From Spirochaetaceae bacterium (lineage in GTDB: Bacteria; Spirochaetota; Spirochaetia; SZUA-6; Bin103), in NCBI GenBank assembly GCA_028818385.1, contig JAPPNY010000231.1, positions 1 to 27,623 of the forward strand: a DNA stretch of 27,623 bases. The letters run 5' to 3'. Positions within the stretch are counted from its first letter, which is position 1; each line of letters starts with the position of its first letter. Of this stretch, positions 6,512 through 15,423 are shown piece after piece. The notes beneath the pieces are model-generated. The model had not been told where the DNA came from, made no database searches, and was given only the letters and a program-made list of their open reading frames with translations. A program made the translations under genes and the position numbers.

Positions 6512-8743
6512 TTAGTACCGCCGCACGCCCGAGATGCGGATCTCTCCGATCTGGCCGAAGAAGTTGCCCCAGCCCAGGTAGTTGAACCCGCCCCCGTACT
6601 TGGCGTAGCCCGTCAGGCGGGTGAACACGCTGAACTGGCAGTCGTGCTCGCGGTCGTTGACCAGCGGTCGGCCGTCCACGTTCTGCATCCGCCAGATCGG
6701 CGTGCCGTCCAGGAACAGCTCGTGCACGTCCTCGCCGTAGCTGTACTGCCACGCCACGTGGTGCCACTCCGTGTCGCTGATTCCGACCTCCTCCCGCTCG
6801 GCCACGATGCCGCGCGGGCGCATCCACGGATGCAGGTTCTGCCAGACATGGTCACGGCTCTGAAAGTGCACACCCGGCGCCATGCCGGCATCGGGCGAGT
6901 TGAGGTCGGACAGGTACAGCTCCCAGATCCCCTGCTCCCGGCTGTCGTAGGTCCCGCAGATGTGGCCGTAGTCGAACCGCTTCAGGGGACGGTCCCCGAA
7001 CCCCTGCCACGGGCCGCCGCGGCGCACCCACGCTTCCACCGTCCACTCCCGGGTGCACGTCTTCAGGTCCAGCTCCGGAACCGATTCGTAGACGGCCCTG
7101 GCCTCCGGGAGCGAGCCCCACTCCCTGCCGATGTTCACGTAGCCGTGCTCGCCGTGTCCGGTCTCCTGCGGGAACCTTCCGTCGCGGCCCGGCCAGCGCA
7201 GCCTCCGGTCACCACCGATGTTCGTATAGGTCAGCGTCATCGTCCGGTCGCGCCCGGCACGCTCCTCGAACAGCCGCCCGTCCGGCCCCTGCCAGTCGTA
7301 GAGCGCCACCGTGTGCTCGTCGGGCCCCAGGACCCGCAGGTGCTCGGGCAGCACCCTGAGGAGCAGCTCGCCGCGGTCGCTCAAGCCGTTCGCGTCCGTC
7401 ACCTGGACCGACAGCCGGGAGCGGCCCGCTTCGACGGGCGTCCCCGAGAGGCATCCCGACGTGCCGTCGAAGCTCAGGCCTGCGGGAACGGCCCCCGCAA
7501 CCTGCCACGTCAGCGGGTCGGCCATGTGCTCGGTGGCCAGCGCGGCCTGGTAGGCCGCACCGACGTAGGCAGTGGGCAGCGATTCGGTGAGCAGCCGCCC
7601 GCGCCGCACCGTGAACGAGAAGGTGTGATCGTCGGTCGCCGCTTCTTCGTCCCGCGCACCGATGGTCACCCGGCGGGACTCCACCGTCTCCGCGGGCGTC
7701 CCGCGAATCACGCCGGCGTCGGCATCGAGCGTCAGCCCCGCCGGCAGACTCCCCTCCTTCATCGCCCAGGAGACCGCGCCGGCAGCCGCGTCCGTGCCCA
7801 GCCGGACCTCGTAGGGGATACGGAGTCCCGCTTCGGGCGGCTTCTGGCGGATGACGGTCAGCCGGTCCGTCACCGGGTAGCGCATGACGCTCGAGATGCG
7901 CAGCTCGTCGATCTCGCCGTCCATGTTGCCCATTTCCAGGCCCGCCCTGATGACCGGATCCCGCGAGTGAGAAACGCCTCCCACGCAGAAGGGGATGTCG
8001 CATCGCTCGGCATCGTTGACGATGAGGCGATTCGAAGCGTGTCCGGGGGCCGGCAGCTGCACCTGGCGGACGAGCCTGCCGTCCACCAGCAGGTAGTTCA
8101 TCTGGTCGCGGTGGCGGAACTGCCAGGCCACGTGGTGCCAGCCGGTGTCGCGGAACCGGCCCCGGTCCTCATCCAGCCAGCCGAACGGGGCTGACGGTCC
8201 GAGGCTGCTGCTGGTGTCGTGATTGGGATCTCGGCCCACCCAGCCCATGAACCGCGCTCCGGCTATGAGTCCGTCCTCGCGGGTACCACGGGTGGCGCCG
8301 TTGCGGAGGATGAAGCTCCATCCGCCGCGCATCCCGCGGGGAAGGCTGAAGCCCTCCTCGTCCGTGCCGCAGATGAAGGCGTAGGTGTTTCCATCTTCCT
8401 CGGGATCCCTCCTCCCCTCCGTGCGGCTCCACAGGCCCCGGTCCTTGCCGCCGGGCCCGGTGTAACGAACCCACGCTTCGACCGTCCACTCCTCCGTGCA
8501 GGTCCGCAACTGCAGCTTGTCGTGGTTCGCAGGACCGATCCGGAGATTCGCGTCGCTGCGCTCGAACCGCGCTGTCGACCCAAACCCCGGCCGGCTGCCC
8601 CACAGCGCCCGCCCGCCGGACCGCAGCGTCAGCTCCGGATCGCCGCACGCGTCATGCGCCTCGTTCCCCTCATCTTCGTCGAAGTGGTAGAGCGCCACCG
8701 TGTGCCCGTCGGGCTCGAACGGCCTGGTCCAATCGGAGCTCAT
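6512..8743 (-). CDS. LamG/He_PIG repeat protein, array member 7 (subtype A)
   Basis: A 743-aa protein and the last gene of the array. Domains: LamG/ConA-like 14-289 (HTVALYHFDE, EWTVEAWVR, WHHVAWQF, GEIDELRIS), Ig-like He_PIG about 300-379 (LPAGLTLDADAGVIRGTP) and about 385-466 (VPAGLSFDGTSGCLSGTP), second LamG 477-743. LamG folds usually bind glycans or proteins, and He_PIG modules are spacers common in surface proteins, yet the N-terminus (MSSDWTRPFEPDGHT) runs straight into the fold with no signal peptide. Start ATG 8743 has a GGAGGGAG about 8 nt upstream. A 224-nt stretch of the second LamG (6704-6927) is identical to array member 6. The stop is 10 bp from the convergent ankyrin gene. Confidence 0.85.
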   Translation of the reverse strand: MSSDWTRPFEPDGHTVALYHFDEDEGNEAHDACGDPELTLRSGGRALWGSRPGFGSTARFERSDANLRIGPANHDKLQLRTCTEEWTVEAWVRYTGPGGKDRGLWSRTEGRRDPEEDGNTYAFICGTDEEGFSLPRGMRGGWSFILRNGATRGTREDGLIAGARFMGWVGRDPNHDTSSSLGPSAPFGWLDEDRGRFRDTGWHHVAWQFRHRDQMNYLLVDGRLVRQVQLPAPGHASNRLIVNDAERCDIPFCVGGVSHSRDPVIRAGLEMGNMDGEIDELRISSVMRYPVTDRLTVIRQKPPEAGLRIPYEVRLGTDAAAGAVSWAMKEGSLPAGLTLDADAGVIRGTPAETVESRRVTIGARDEEAATDDHTFSFTVRRGRLLTESLPTAYVGAAYQAALATEHMADPLTWQVAGAVPAGLSFDGTSGCLSGTPVEAGRSRLSVQVTDANGLSDRGELLLRVLPEHLRVLGPDEHTVALYDWQGPDGRLFEERAGRDRTMTLTYTNIGGDRRLRWPGRDGRFPQETGHGEHGYVNIGREWGSLPEARAVYESVPELDLKTCTREWTVEAWVRRGGPWQGFGDRPLKRFDYGHICGTYDSREQGIWELYLSDLNSPDAGMAPGVHFQSRDHVWQNLHPWMRPRGIVAEREEVGISDTEWHHVAWQYSYGEDVHELFLDGTPIWRMQNVDGRPLVNDREHDCQFSVFTRLTGYAKYGGGFNYLGWGNFFGQIGEIRISGVRRY
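6704..6927 (-). repeat. 224-bp perfect identity tract, copy in array member 7
   Basis: Identical base for base to 8954-9177 (offset 2250). The flanking bases 6703 and 6928 both differ from their counterparts. It encodes part of the second LamG domain, from the LYLSDLNSP strand to FLDG. Flanks on both sides carry scattered mismatches, and other parts of the two genes differ much more, which suggests gene conversion. Confidence 0.85.
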
Positions 8744-8761
8744 GTCCGCATCTCCCTCCGG

Positions 8762-10987
8762 TCAGTACCGCCGGATGCTCGACAGGCGTATCTCGCCGAT
8801 CTGGCCGAAGAAGTTGCCCCAGCCCGTGTAGTTGAAGCCGCCCCCGTACTTGGTGTAGTCCGTCAGGCGCGTGATCACGCTGAACTGGCAGTCGTGCTCT
8901 CGGTCGTTGACCAGAGCGCGGCCGTCCACGTTCTGCATCCGCCAGATCGGCGCGCCGTCCAGGAACAGCTCGTGCACGTCCTCGCCGTAGCTGTACTGCC
9001 ACGCCACGTGGTGCCACTCCGTGTCGCTGATTCCGACCTCCTCCCGCTCGGCCACGATGCCGCGCGGGCGCATCCACGGATGCAGGTTCTGCCAGACATG
9101 GTCACGGCTCTGAAAGTGCACACCCGGCGCCATGCCGGCATCGGGCGAGTTGAGGTCGGACAGGTACAGCTCCCAGACCCCCTGTTCCCGGCTGTCGTAG
9201 GTACCGCAGATGTGACCGTAGTCGAACCGCCTCAGGGGAAGGTCGCCGAATCCCTGCCACGGGCCGCCGCGGCGAACCCACGCTTCCACCGTCCATTCAC
9301 GGGTGCACGGCTTCAGGTCCAGCTCCGGAACCGATTCGTATTCGGCCCTGGCCTTCGGCAGCGAGCCCCACTCCGAGCCGATGTTGGCGTAGCCGTGCTC
9401 GCCGTGTCCGGTGTCCAGCGGAAACCGGCCCTCGCGGCCGGGCCAGCAGTGCCGGTGATCTCCGCCCGTGTTCGCGTAGGTCAACGTCATCGTCCGGTCG
9501 CGGCTGACACGTTCCTGGAACAGCCGGCCGTCCGGCCCCTGCCAGTCGTAGAGCGCCACCGTGTGCTCGTCGGGGGCCACCGCCCGCAGGTGCTCCGGAA
9601 GCACCCTGAGGAGCAGCTCGGCGCGATCGCTCAGCCCGTTGGCGTCCGTCACCTGCACCGCGAGCCGGGAGCGCGCCGCCTCGGCCGGCGTCCCCGACAA
9701 GCACCCGGCCGTGCCGTCGAAGCTCATGCCCGCGGGGAGGGCGCCGGACACCACCTCCCACTCCAGCGGTTCGGCCATGTGCTCCGTCTTCAGCACGGCC
9801 TGATAGGCCGCACCGGCGTAGGCGGTCGGCAGCGATTCGGTGACCAGCCGGCCGCGCCGCACCGTGAGCGAGAAGGTGTGGTCGTCGGTCGCTCCCTCTG
9901 CGTCCCGCGCACCGATGGTCACCTGGCGGTCATCCACCGTTTCCGCGGGCGTCCCTCCGATCACGCCGGTGTCGGCGTCGAACGCCAACCCCGCCGGCAG
10001 GCTGCCCGCCGTCATCTTCCAGGCGACCGTGCCGGCGGCCGCCTCCGCGCCCAGACGGACCTCATAGGGGATACCCAGTCCGGCTTCGGGCAACCTGTCG
10101 CGGATGACGGCCATCCGGTCCGTCACCGGATAGCGCATGACATTCGAGATGCGGAGCTCGTCGATCTCGCCGTCCATGTTGCCCATCTCCAGGCCCGATA
10201 CGACGACCGGATCGCGGGAATGAGGGATCCCGCCCACCAGGAAGGGAATGTCGCATCGGTCGGCGTCGTTGACGAGGATGCGATTCGAGGACTGGCCGGG
10301 GGCGGGAAGCCACACCTGCCGGACGACCTTGCCGTCCACCAGCAGGCAGTTCATCTGGTCGCGGTAGCGGAACTGCCAGGCCACGTGGTGCCAGCCGGTG
10401 TCGCGGAACCGTCCCCGGTCCTCATCCAGCCAGCCGAACGAGGACGTGGGGGTGATCAGGATGCCGTGAATGGGCATCCTGCCCGACCAGCCCAGGAGCC
10501 GCGAGCCCGGCATGAGTCCGTCTTCCAGGGTGCCCGGCACGCCCGAGCAGTTGAGGTAGAAGCTCCAGCCGCCACGCATTCCGCTGGGCAGGCTGAAGCC
10601 TTCCTCGTCCGTGCCGCACAGGAACGCGTAGGTGTAGCGGCCCAGCAGGGCGTCATCCCCGCCGAACCGGGCCCACTCGACCCGGTCCCTGCCGCCGGGG
10701 CCGGTGTAGCGAACCCACGCCTCCACCGTCCACTCCGCGGTACAGGTCCGCAACTGCAGCTTGTCGTGGTTCACGGGACCCATGCGGATGTTGCTGTCGC
10801 TGCGCTCGAAGCGCGCCGTGGACCCGAATCCCGGCCGGCTGCCCCACAGCGCCCGCCCGCGGGAACGCAACGTCAACTCGGGATCGCCGCAGGCGTCATG
10901 GGCTTCGTCGCCCTCACCTTCGTCGAAGTGATAGAGCGCCACCGTGTGCTCGTCCGGCTCGAACGGCCTGGTCCAATCGGAACTCAT
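8762..10987 (-). CDS. LamG/He_PIG repeat protein, array member 6 (subtype A)
   Basis: A 741-aa protein with the LamG-PIG-PIG-LamG layout, closest to array member 7. Shared subtype-A marks are the HSRDPV segment and LEMGNMDGEIDELRIS near the end of the first LamG. The PIG modules read LPAGLAFDADTGVIGGTP and LPAGMSFDGTAGCLSGTP. The segment between CGTDEEG and WHHVAWQF differs from member 7 and holds an extra Cys (YLNCSGVPGT). I chose ATG 10987 (MSSDWTRPFEPDEHT) because GGGAG sits 8 nt upstream and the paralogs start the same way; an in-frame GTG at 11002 lies over that ribosome site. There is no signal peptide. The gap to member 5 is 18 nt, so they are co-transcribed. Confidence 0.85.
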   Translation of the reverse strand: MSSDWTRPFEPDEHTVALYHFDEGEGDEAHDACGDPELTLRSRGRALWGSRPGFGSTARFERSDSNIRMGPVNHDKLQLRTCTAEWTVEAWVRYTGPGGRDRVEWARFGGDDALLGRYTYAFLCGTDEEGFSLPSGMRGGWSFYLNCSGVPGTLEDGLMPGSRLLGWSGRMPIHGILITPTSSFGWLDEDRGRFRDTGWHHVAWQFRYRDQMNCLLVDGKVVRQVWLPAPGQSSNRILVNDADRCDIPFLVGGIPHSRDPVVVSGLEMGNMDGEIDELRISNVMRYPVTDRMAVIRDRLPEAGLGIPYEVRLGAEAAAGTVAWKMTAGSLPAGLAFDADTGVIGGTPAETVDDRQVTIGARDAEGATDDHTFSLTVRRGRLVTESLPTAYAGAAYQAVLKTEHMAEPLEWEVVSGALPAGMSFDGTAGCLSGTPAEAARSRLAVQVTDANGLSDRAELLLRVLPEHLRAVAPDEHTVALYDWQGPDGRLFQERVSRDRTMTLTYANTGGDHRHCWPGREGRFPLDTGHGEHGYANIGSEWGSLPKARAEYESVPELDLKPCTREWTVEAWVRRGGPWQGFGDLPLRRFDYGHICGTYDSREQGVWELYLSDLNSPDAGMAPGVHFQSRDHVWQNLHPWMRPRGIVAEREEVGISDTEWHHVAWQYSYGEDVHELFLDGAPIWRMQNVDGRALVNDREHDCQFSVITRLTDYTKYGGGFNYTGWGNFFGQIGEIRLSSIRRY
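8954..9177 (-). repeat. 224-bp perfect identity tract, copy in array member 6
   Basis: Partner of 6704-6927; the two copies are identical at every position, synonymous sites included. The bases just outside (8953 and 9178) differ. Confidence 0.85.
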
Positions 10988-11005
10988 GTCTTCATCTCCC
11001 ACCGG

Positions 11006-13189
11006 TCAGTACCTCCGGATGCTCGACAGGCGTATCTCGCCGATCTGGCCGAAGAAGTTGCCCCACCCCAGCCAGTTGAACGCTCCCCCATAGCGGGAGT
11101 AGCCCTGCAGCCTGGACGAGATGCTGAACTGGGCATCGTGCCGGCGGTCGTTGACCAGCCGGCGCCCGTCCGGGCGGTACATCTGCCAGATCACGTTTCC
11201 GTCCAGCAAGAGCTGATGGACCTCATCGGCATGCGAGTACTGCCAGGCGACGTGGTGCCACTCCGTGTCACGTATGCCGACCGCTTCCCGTTCCGCGACG
11301 ATGCCGTCAGGACGCGACCACGGGTGGAGATTCAGCAGCGCGTGCTCCGGTTCGGCACCCAGAAAGTGGACGCCGGGGGCCATGCTCCCGTCCGGCGCGT
11401 CGTGGTCGGACAGGTACAGCTCCCACACCCCGCGCTCGGTGTTGTCGTAGGTCCCGAAGACGTGCCCGAAGTGGAACTCCCGCCCATAGCCGTCCACCGG
11501 CCCGCCGCGCCGCAGCCAGGCTTCCACCGTCCACTCGGCCGCACAGGTGCGCAGATCGATCTTGTCGTTGTGCTGCGGTCCGACGAACCCCCCTTCCCCG
11601 CCGCCGATGAAGGAGGGATACCGCCCCCAGCCGGGCCGCGGCAGACGCGTGTCTCCCTTCACGTTGGTCCAGGTGAGGGTCAACTCCTCGTCGCCGGCGA
11701 GATCCGGTATCAGCTTGCCGCTGGCCCCCTGCCAGTCCCAGAGCGCCACCGTGTGCCGATCCAGCTCGATGTAGCGCAACGCGCCCGGCAGCACCGCCAG
11801 CACCAGGTCCCGGCGATCGGTCTGACCGCCGGCGTCCCTGGCCTCCACACGCACGTCCGCCCGACCCGTAGCACTCGGGATGCCGCCGAACTCTCCCTTG
11901 GCGCCGTCGAACGCGATCCCGGCCGGCAGGGCACCGTCCCGTATCTCCCACCGCACGGGCCCGGCCATGTGCCGGACCGTCAATCGTTCGCGATATGTCT
12001 GACCCGCGAAGGCGACCGGCAACGACTCTTCGACGATACGGCCCGGGCGCACGCACAGCCCGAACGTGTGCTCATCCGTGTGCCCGGCGGCGTCAGCCGC
12101 TCGAACCGTGATCTCCGTTTCTTCCGCGGCTGCCGTGGGAGTGCCCTCGATCGTGCCGCCGGCCTCATCGAGCCGCAGTCCCGCCGGCAGCCGGCCCGCG
12201 GCTACCTTCCAGGTCACCGCTCCCTGCGCCGCATCCGCCGACAGCGACTCCGCATAGGGCACGTTCACGCCCGCGTCGGGCAGCTCGCGGCGAACCACCG
12301 CCAGCCGGTCGGCCGCGGGGTAGCGCATGACGTCGGAGATCCGCAACTCGTCGATCTCCCCCTCGAAGTTGCACTCTCCCCGGCCCAGGTAGACCCCGAA
12401 GTTGTCCTTGCTCAGGGCATCGTCCGAAGGGTCGTGCGGGGAGTGCAGGAACCCGCCGACCACGAACGGCAGATCGCACCGTGATGCGTCGTTGGCCACG
12501 GCTCGCCCCCCGGGCCGGCTCTCCCGGTAGATCAGCTTCCCGTCGAGGAACATGAAATGCATCTGGTCTTCGTAGCGGAACTGCCAGGCGACATGGTGCC
12601 AGCGGTCGTCGTCGATGGCCGGCGCCGTGGCGAACGCGCCGACCTCGTTCACGTCGTTGTGGGGAGCCCGCTCATATGAGCCGATGTAGCGGCCCTGCGG
12701 GGCGAGCCCGTTCCCGTTGATCCACAAGTCGTGATGGCGCAGCTTCTTGAGGATGGGCCAATGCGGCCAGAGCAGGTAGAAGTTCCAGCCCGCACGCACG
12801 CCTTCGGGCATGCCGAACCCCTCGTCGTCGGTACCACAGATGTTCAGGTAGCCGGACGCTCCCGCCCATGCTTCGTCCCGCCGTTCGCCGGGCCGCGCGG
12901 CGAGTCGAAGCCATGCCTCGATCGTCCACTCCCTGGTACAGCCGCGCAGCTCCAGCTTGTCGTCGTCCACGGGGCCGACCAGGATCTCGGCATCGTCGTC
13001 GCTCCCGGTGAAGCGAGCGGTGGCGCCGAAGCCGGGGCGGCTGCCCCACAGCGCCTTCCCGTGCGCGCGCAGCGTCAGTTCGCCATCGCCACAGGCATCG
13101 TGGGCCAGATCGCCCTCCCCCTCGTCGAAGTGATAGAGCGCCACGGTGTGCTCGTCCGGCTCGAACGGCCGGGTCCAGTCGGAGCTCAT
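11006..13189 (-). CDS. LamG/He_PIG repeat protein, array member 5 (subtype B, single copy)
   Basis: A 727-aa protein, the shortest and only member of subtype B. It keeps the layout: first LamG from HTVALYHFDEGEGDLAHDACG to GEIDELRISDVMRY, two PIG modules (LPAGLRLDEAGGTIEGTP and LPAGIAFDGAKGEFGGIP), then the second LamG. Distinctive are FLHSPHDPSDDALSKDNFG before the first LamG end and a shorter stretch (GGGEGGFVGPQHNDKIDLR) in the second LamG. The Cys found in the other six as (I/V)CGTYD is Phe here (VFGTYD), so any disulfide with the upstream CxxEW Cys would be lost. ATG 13189 has GGGAGG 7 nt upstream. No signal peptide; 19-nt gap to member 4. Confidence 0.85.
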   Translation of the reverse strand: MSSDWTRPFEPDEHTVALYHFDEGEGDLAHDACGDGELTLRAHGKALWGSRPGFGATARFTGSDDDAEILVGPVDDDKLELRGCTREWTIEAWLRLAARPGERRDEAWAGASGYLNICGTDDEGFGMPEGVRAGWNFYLLWPHWPILKKLRHHDLWINGNGLAPQGRYIGSYERAPHNDVNEVGAFATAPAIDDDRWHHVAWQFRYEDQMHFMFLDGKLIYRESRPGGRAVANDASRCDLPFVVGGFLHSPHDPSDDALSKDNFGVYLGRGECNFEGEIDELRISDVMRYPAADRLAVVRRELPDAGVNVPYAESLSADAAQGAVTWKVAAGRLPAGLRLDEAGGTIEGTPTAAAEETEITVRAADAAGHTDEHTFGLCVRPGRIVEESLPVAFAGQTYRERLTVRHMAGPVRWEIRDGALPAGIAFDGAKGEFGGIPSATGRADVRVEARDAGGQTDRRDLVLAVLPGALRYIELDRHTVALWDWQGASGKLIPDLAGDEELTLTWTNVKGDTRLPRPGWGRYPSFIGGGEGGFVGPQHNDKIDLRTCAAEWTVEAWLRRGGPVDGYGREFHFGHVFGTYDNTERGVWELYLSDHDAPDGSMAPGVHFLGAEPEHALLNLHPWSRPDGIVAEREAVGIRDTEWHHVAWQYSHADEVHQLLLDGNVIWQMYRPDGRRLVNDRRHDAQFSISSRLQGYSRYGGAFNWLGWGNFFGQIGEIRLSSIRRY

Positions 13190-13208
13190 GCCGATGCCTC
13201 CCGTCCGA

Positions 13209-15419
13209 TCAGTAACGCCTGATGCCCGACACGCGTATCTCGCCGATCTGCCCGAAGAAGTTGCCCCAGCCCAGATAGTTGGGATGGTGGTGGCCGCCGT
13301 TCTCGTCCGTGCACCAGTAGGCGTAGCGGGCGATACGGGTCGCGACGCTGAACTGCGCCTTGTGCCGGCGCTCGTTGACCAGGGTGATGCCGTCCGGCTG
13401 GCGCATCTGCCAGATCAGCGCACCGTCGAGGAACAACTGGTGCAGGTCGTCCGAGCGGCCGTACTGCCAGGCCACGTGGTGCCACTGATCGTCCCGAATC
13501 CCCGCAGCTTGGCGATCGCCCACGATGCCCCCCGGCCGTTTCCACGGATGCAGGTCCTTCAGAACGCGGTCCGGTCCGCATGCGAAGTGCACGCCGGGCG
13601 CCCAGCTCCCGTCCGGCGAATCGAGGTTGGAGAGGTACAGCTCCCAGACCCCGCTCTCGGAGGTGTCATAGGTGCCGCAGACGTGTCCGAAGTCGAACGG
13701 CCGTGAGGCGCCGAACGCTTCCACCGGGCCACCGGGGCGGATCCATGCCTCGACCGTCCATGCCTCACGGCACGTCCTGAGATTGTGCCTGTCGTCGTCG
13801 GTCTTCAGGCTCACCCAGCCGTGCTCGCCGTGACCGGTGTCCTGCGGGAACCGTCCCTCCCGGCCGGGCCACGCAGCCCTTCGGTCCGCGGCCCGGCCGG
13901 CACAGGTCAGCGTCAACCCCTCGTCCCCCAGGGCGTCCCTGGCGTACAGCCGGTCCTCGTCCTGCCAGTCGTACAGGAACACGGTGTCCGCATCGGCGTC
14001 GATGCGGCGCAGCTCGGCGGGAAGCACCCGAATCGCCAGGTCTCGTGTCGACCCGGCACCCGCGGAGTCCATGGCCGCCACCCGGAACTCGCCGATGCCG
14101 CGGTCGACCGGCACGCCCCTCAGCTCACCCGAGGTTGGGTCCAGCGCGATGCCGGGTGGCGGCCCTCCCGCATTCACCTCCCACCTGACGGGCTCCACGG
14201 CGTAGCGGCTCTCCAACCGGTGCCGGTACTCCGTCCCCACGAAGGCAGGCGGCAGCGCTTCGGTCGCGATCGTGCCGCTGCGGATGCCGATGACGAAGCC
14301 GTGGCGGTCGCGGTGACCGCCCTCGTCGGTTGCGCTGACCGTGAAACGTGCGTTTCGGTTGACCTGCCCACGTACCGTCCCTTCGACGATGCCGTCGTCC
14401 CGCAACTCCAGCCCGTTCGGAAGACGGCCGTCGGAGAGCTCCCACCTGACGCCCCCATCCGCGCCGTCCGCCGCGAGCTCCACGCGGTAAGGAACGTCCG
14501 GGACGGCGAACGGGAGCGCTTCGGTGCCGAACCGGTAGCCGGCGCGCAGCCACTCGTCGTCGTAGACGTCACAGGGCGAGAACCCGGGCCCACCGACGAT
14601 GGCGAGCCGGTCCGCGACCGGGTAGCGCATGACGTCGGAGATCCGCAGGTCGTACATCTCCCCGACGAAGTTGCCCCTGCCGTCCCACGGCGGATCACTC
14701 CAACACAGGAAGCCGCCCACCGTGAAGGGCACGCCGGCGTGCTCGTCGGTATCGTTCAGGATCTTGCGGTACGGCTGGATGCGCCGCACCGGCATGCCGT
14801 CCACGAACAGGACGTGCACTTGGTCGCGGAAGCGGAACTGCCAGGCCACGTGATGCCACCGCTCGTCGCGTATCCCGGCCACATCCGCTCCCGCAAGGGC
14901 CGGCTCGCTGCCGACGCCATAGTGCACGTCATGGTTGGGGTCCTTGCCCGCGAAGTTCCCCTCGTAGCGGGAGGTGGGCAGCAACCCGTGCCCGGCGTCG
15001 GGAGCGCTCCCCCCTTCCAGCAGAAGCTGAAAGCCGGCGCGGACGCCGATGTGCGAGAGATGGTAGCCCTCCTCGGAGGACCCGCAGAGGTGCGCGTACG
15101 TGGTGTTCCGGGCGAACCCTCCCCATGGTCCGGTGTAGCGAATCCAGGCTTCCACCGTCCATTCCCGCGTACAGGGCTTCAGCATCAGCTTGGGGTGGTT
15201 GAGCGGGCCGACGAACACGTTGGCGTCATCGTCGACGGATGCGAAGCGAGCCGCGGCGCCGCCGTCCGGTGCGCGGCCCCAGAGCGCCTGCCTGGCCGTC
15301 AGCGTCAGCGCAGCGTCACCGCAGGCGTCGTGCGCCTCGCGGCCCTCCCCCTCGTCGAAACGGTACAGCGCCACCGTGTGCCGATCCGGCTCCAAGCGCC
15401 TGGTCCAGTCCGAGCTCAT
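13209..15419 (-). CDS. LamG/He_PIG repeat protein, array member 4 (subtype C)
   Basis: A 736-aa protein, closely similar to member 2 along its whole length. Subtype-C marks are CGSSEEGYHLSHIGVR, LLPTSRYEGNFAGKDPN, GEMYDLRISDVMRYP, the inserted FSPCDVYDDE before the first PIG module, and YAYWCTDENGGHHHPNYLG near the C-terminus. The PIG modules are more divergent (LPNGLELRDDGIVEGTV; PPGIALDPTSGELRGVP). I chose ATG 15419 (MSSDWTRRLEPDRHT), with GGAGG 7 nt upstream. An in-frame upstream Met at 15467 lies inside the end of member 3 and is unlikely. There is no signal peptide. The ribosome site for this gene lies within the last codons of member 3. Confidence 0.85.
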   Translation of the reverse strand: MSSDWTRRLEPDRHTVALYRFDEGEGREAHDACGDAALTLTARQALWGRAPDGGAAARFASVDDDANVFVGPLNHPKLMLKPCTREWTVEAWIRYTGPWGGFARNTTYAHLCGSSEEGYHLSHIGVRAGFQLLLEGGSAPDAGHGLLPTSRYEGNFAGKDPNHDVHYGVGSEPALAGADVAGIRDERWHHVAWQFRFRDQVHVLFVDGMPVRRIQPYRKILNDTDEHAGVPFTVGGFLCWSDPPWDGRGNFVGEMYDLRISDVMRYPVADRLAIVGGPGFSPCDVYDDEWLRAGYRFGTEALPFAVPDVPYRVELAADGADGGVRWELSDGRLPNGLELRDDGIVEGTVRGQVNRNARFTVSATDEGGHRDRHGFVIGIRSGTIATEALPPAFVGTEYRHRLESRYAVEPVRWEVNAGGPPPGIALDPTSGELRGVPVDRGIGEFRVAAMDSAGAGSTRDLAIRVLPAELRRIDADADTVFLYDWQDEDRLYARDALGDEGLTLTCAGRAADRRAAWPGREGRFPQDTGHGEHGWVSLKTDDDRHNLRTCREAWTVEAWIRPGGPVEAFGASRPFDFGHVCGTYDTSESGVWELYLSNLDSPDGSWAPGVHFACGPDRVLKDLHPWKRPGGIVGDRQAAGIRDDQWHHVAWQYGRSDDLHQLFLDGALIWQMRQPDGITLVNERRHKAQFSVATRIARYAYWCTDENGGHHHPNYLGWGNFFGQIGEIRVSGIRRY

Positions 15420-15423
15420 TCCC

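Noticed and set aside
8219..12484. Plus-strand open frame of 1421 codons opposite the LamG genes, and similar long antisense frames at 13785-15506, 15190-17703 and 19860-21587
   Set aside because: They repeat the array period because they are the antisense reading of GC-rich paralog codons. The peptides are low-complexity in Arg, Pro, Val and His, cross gene boundaries, and lack good ribosome sites.
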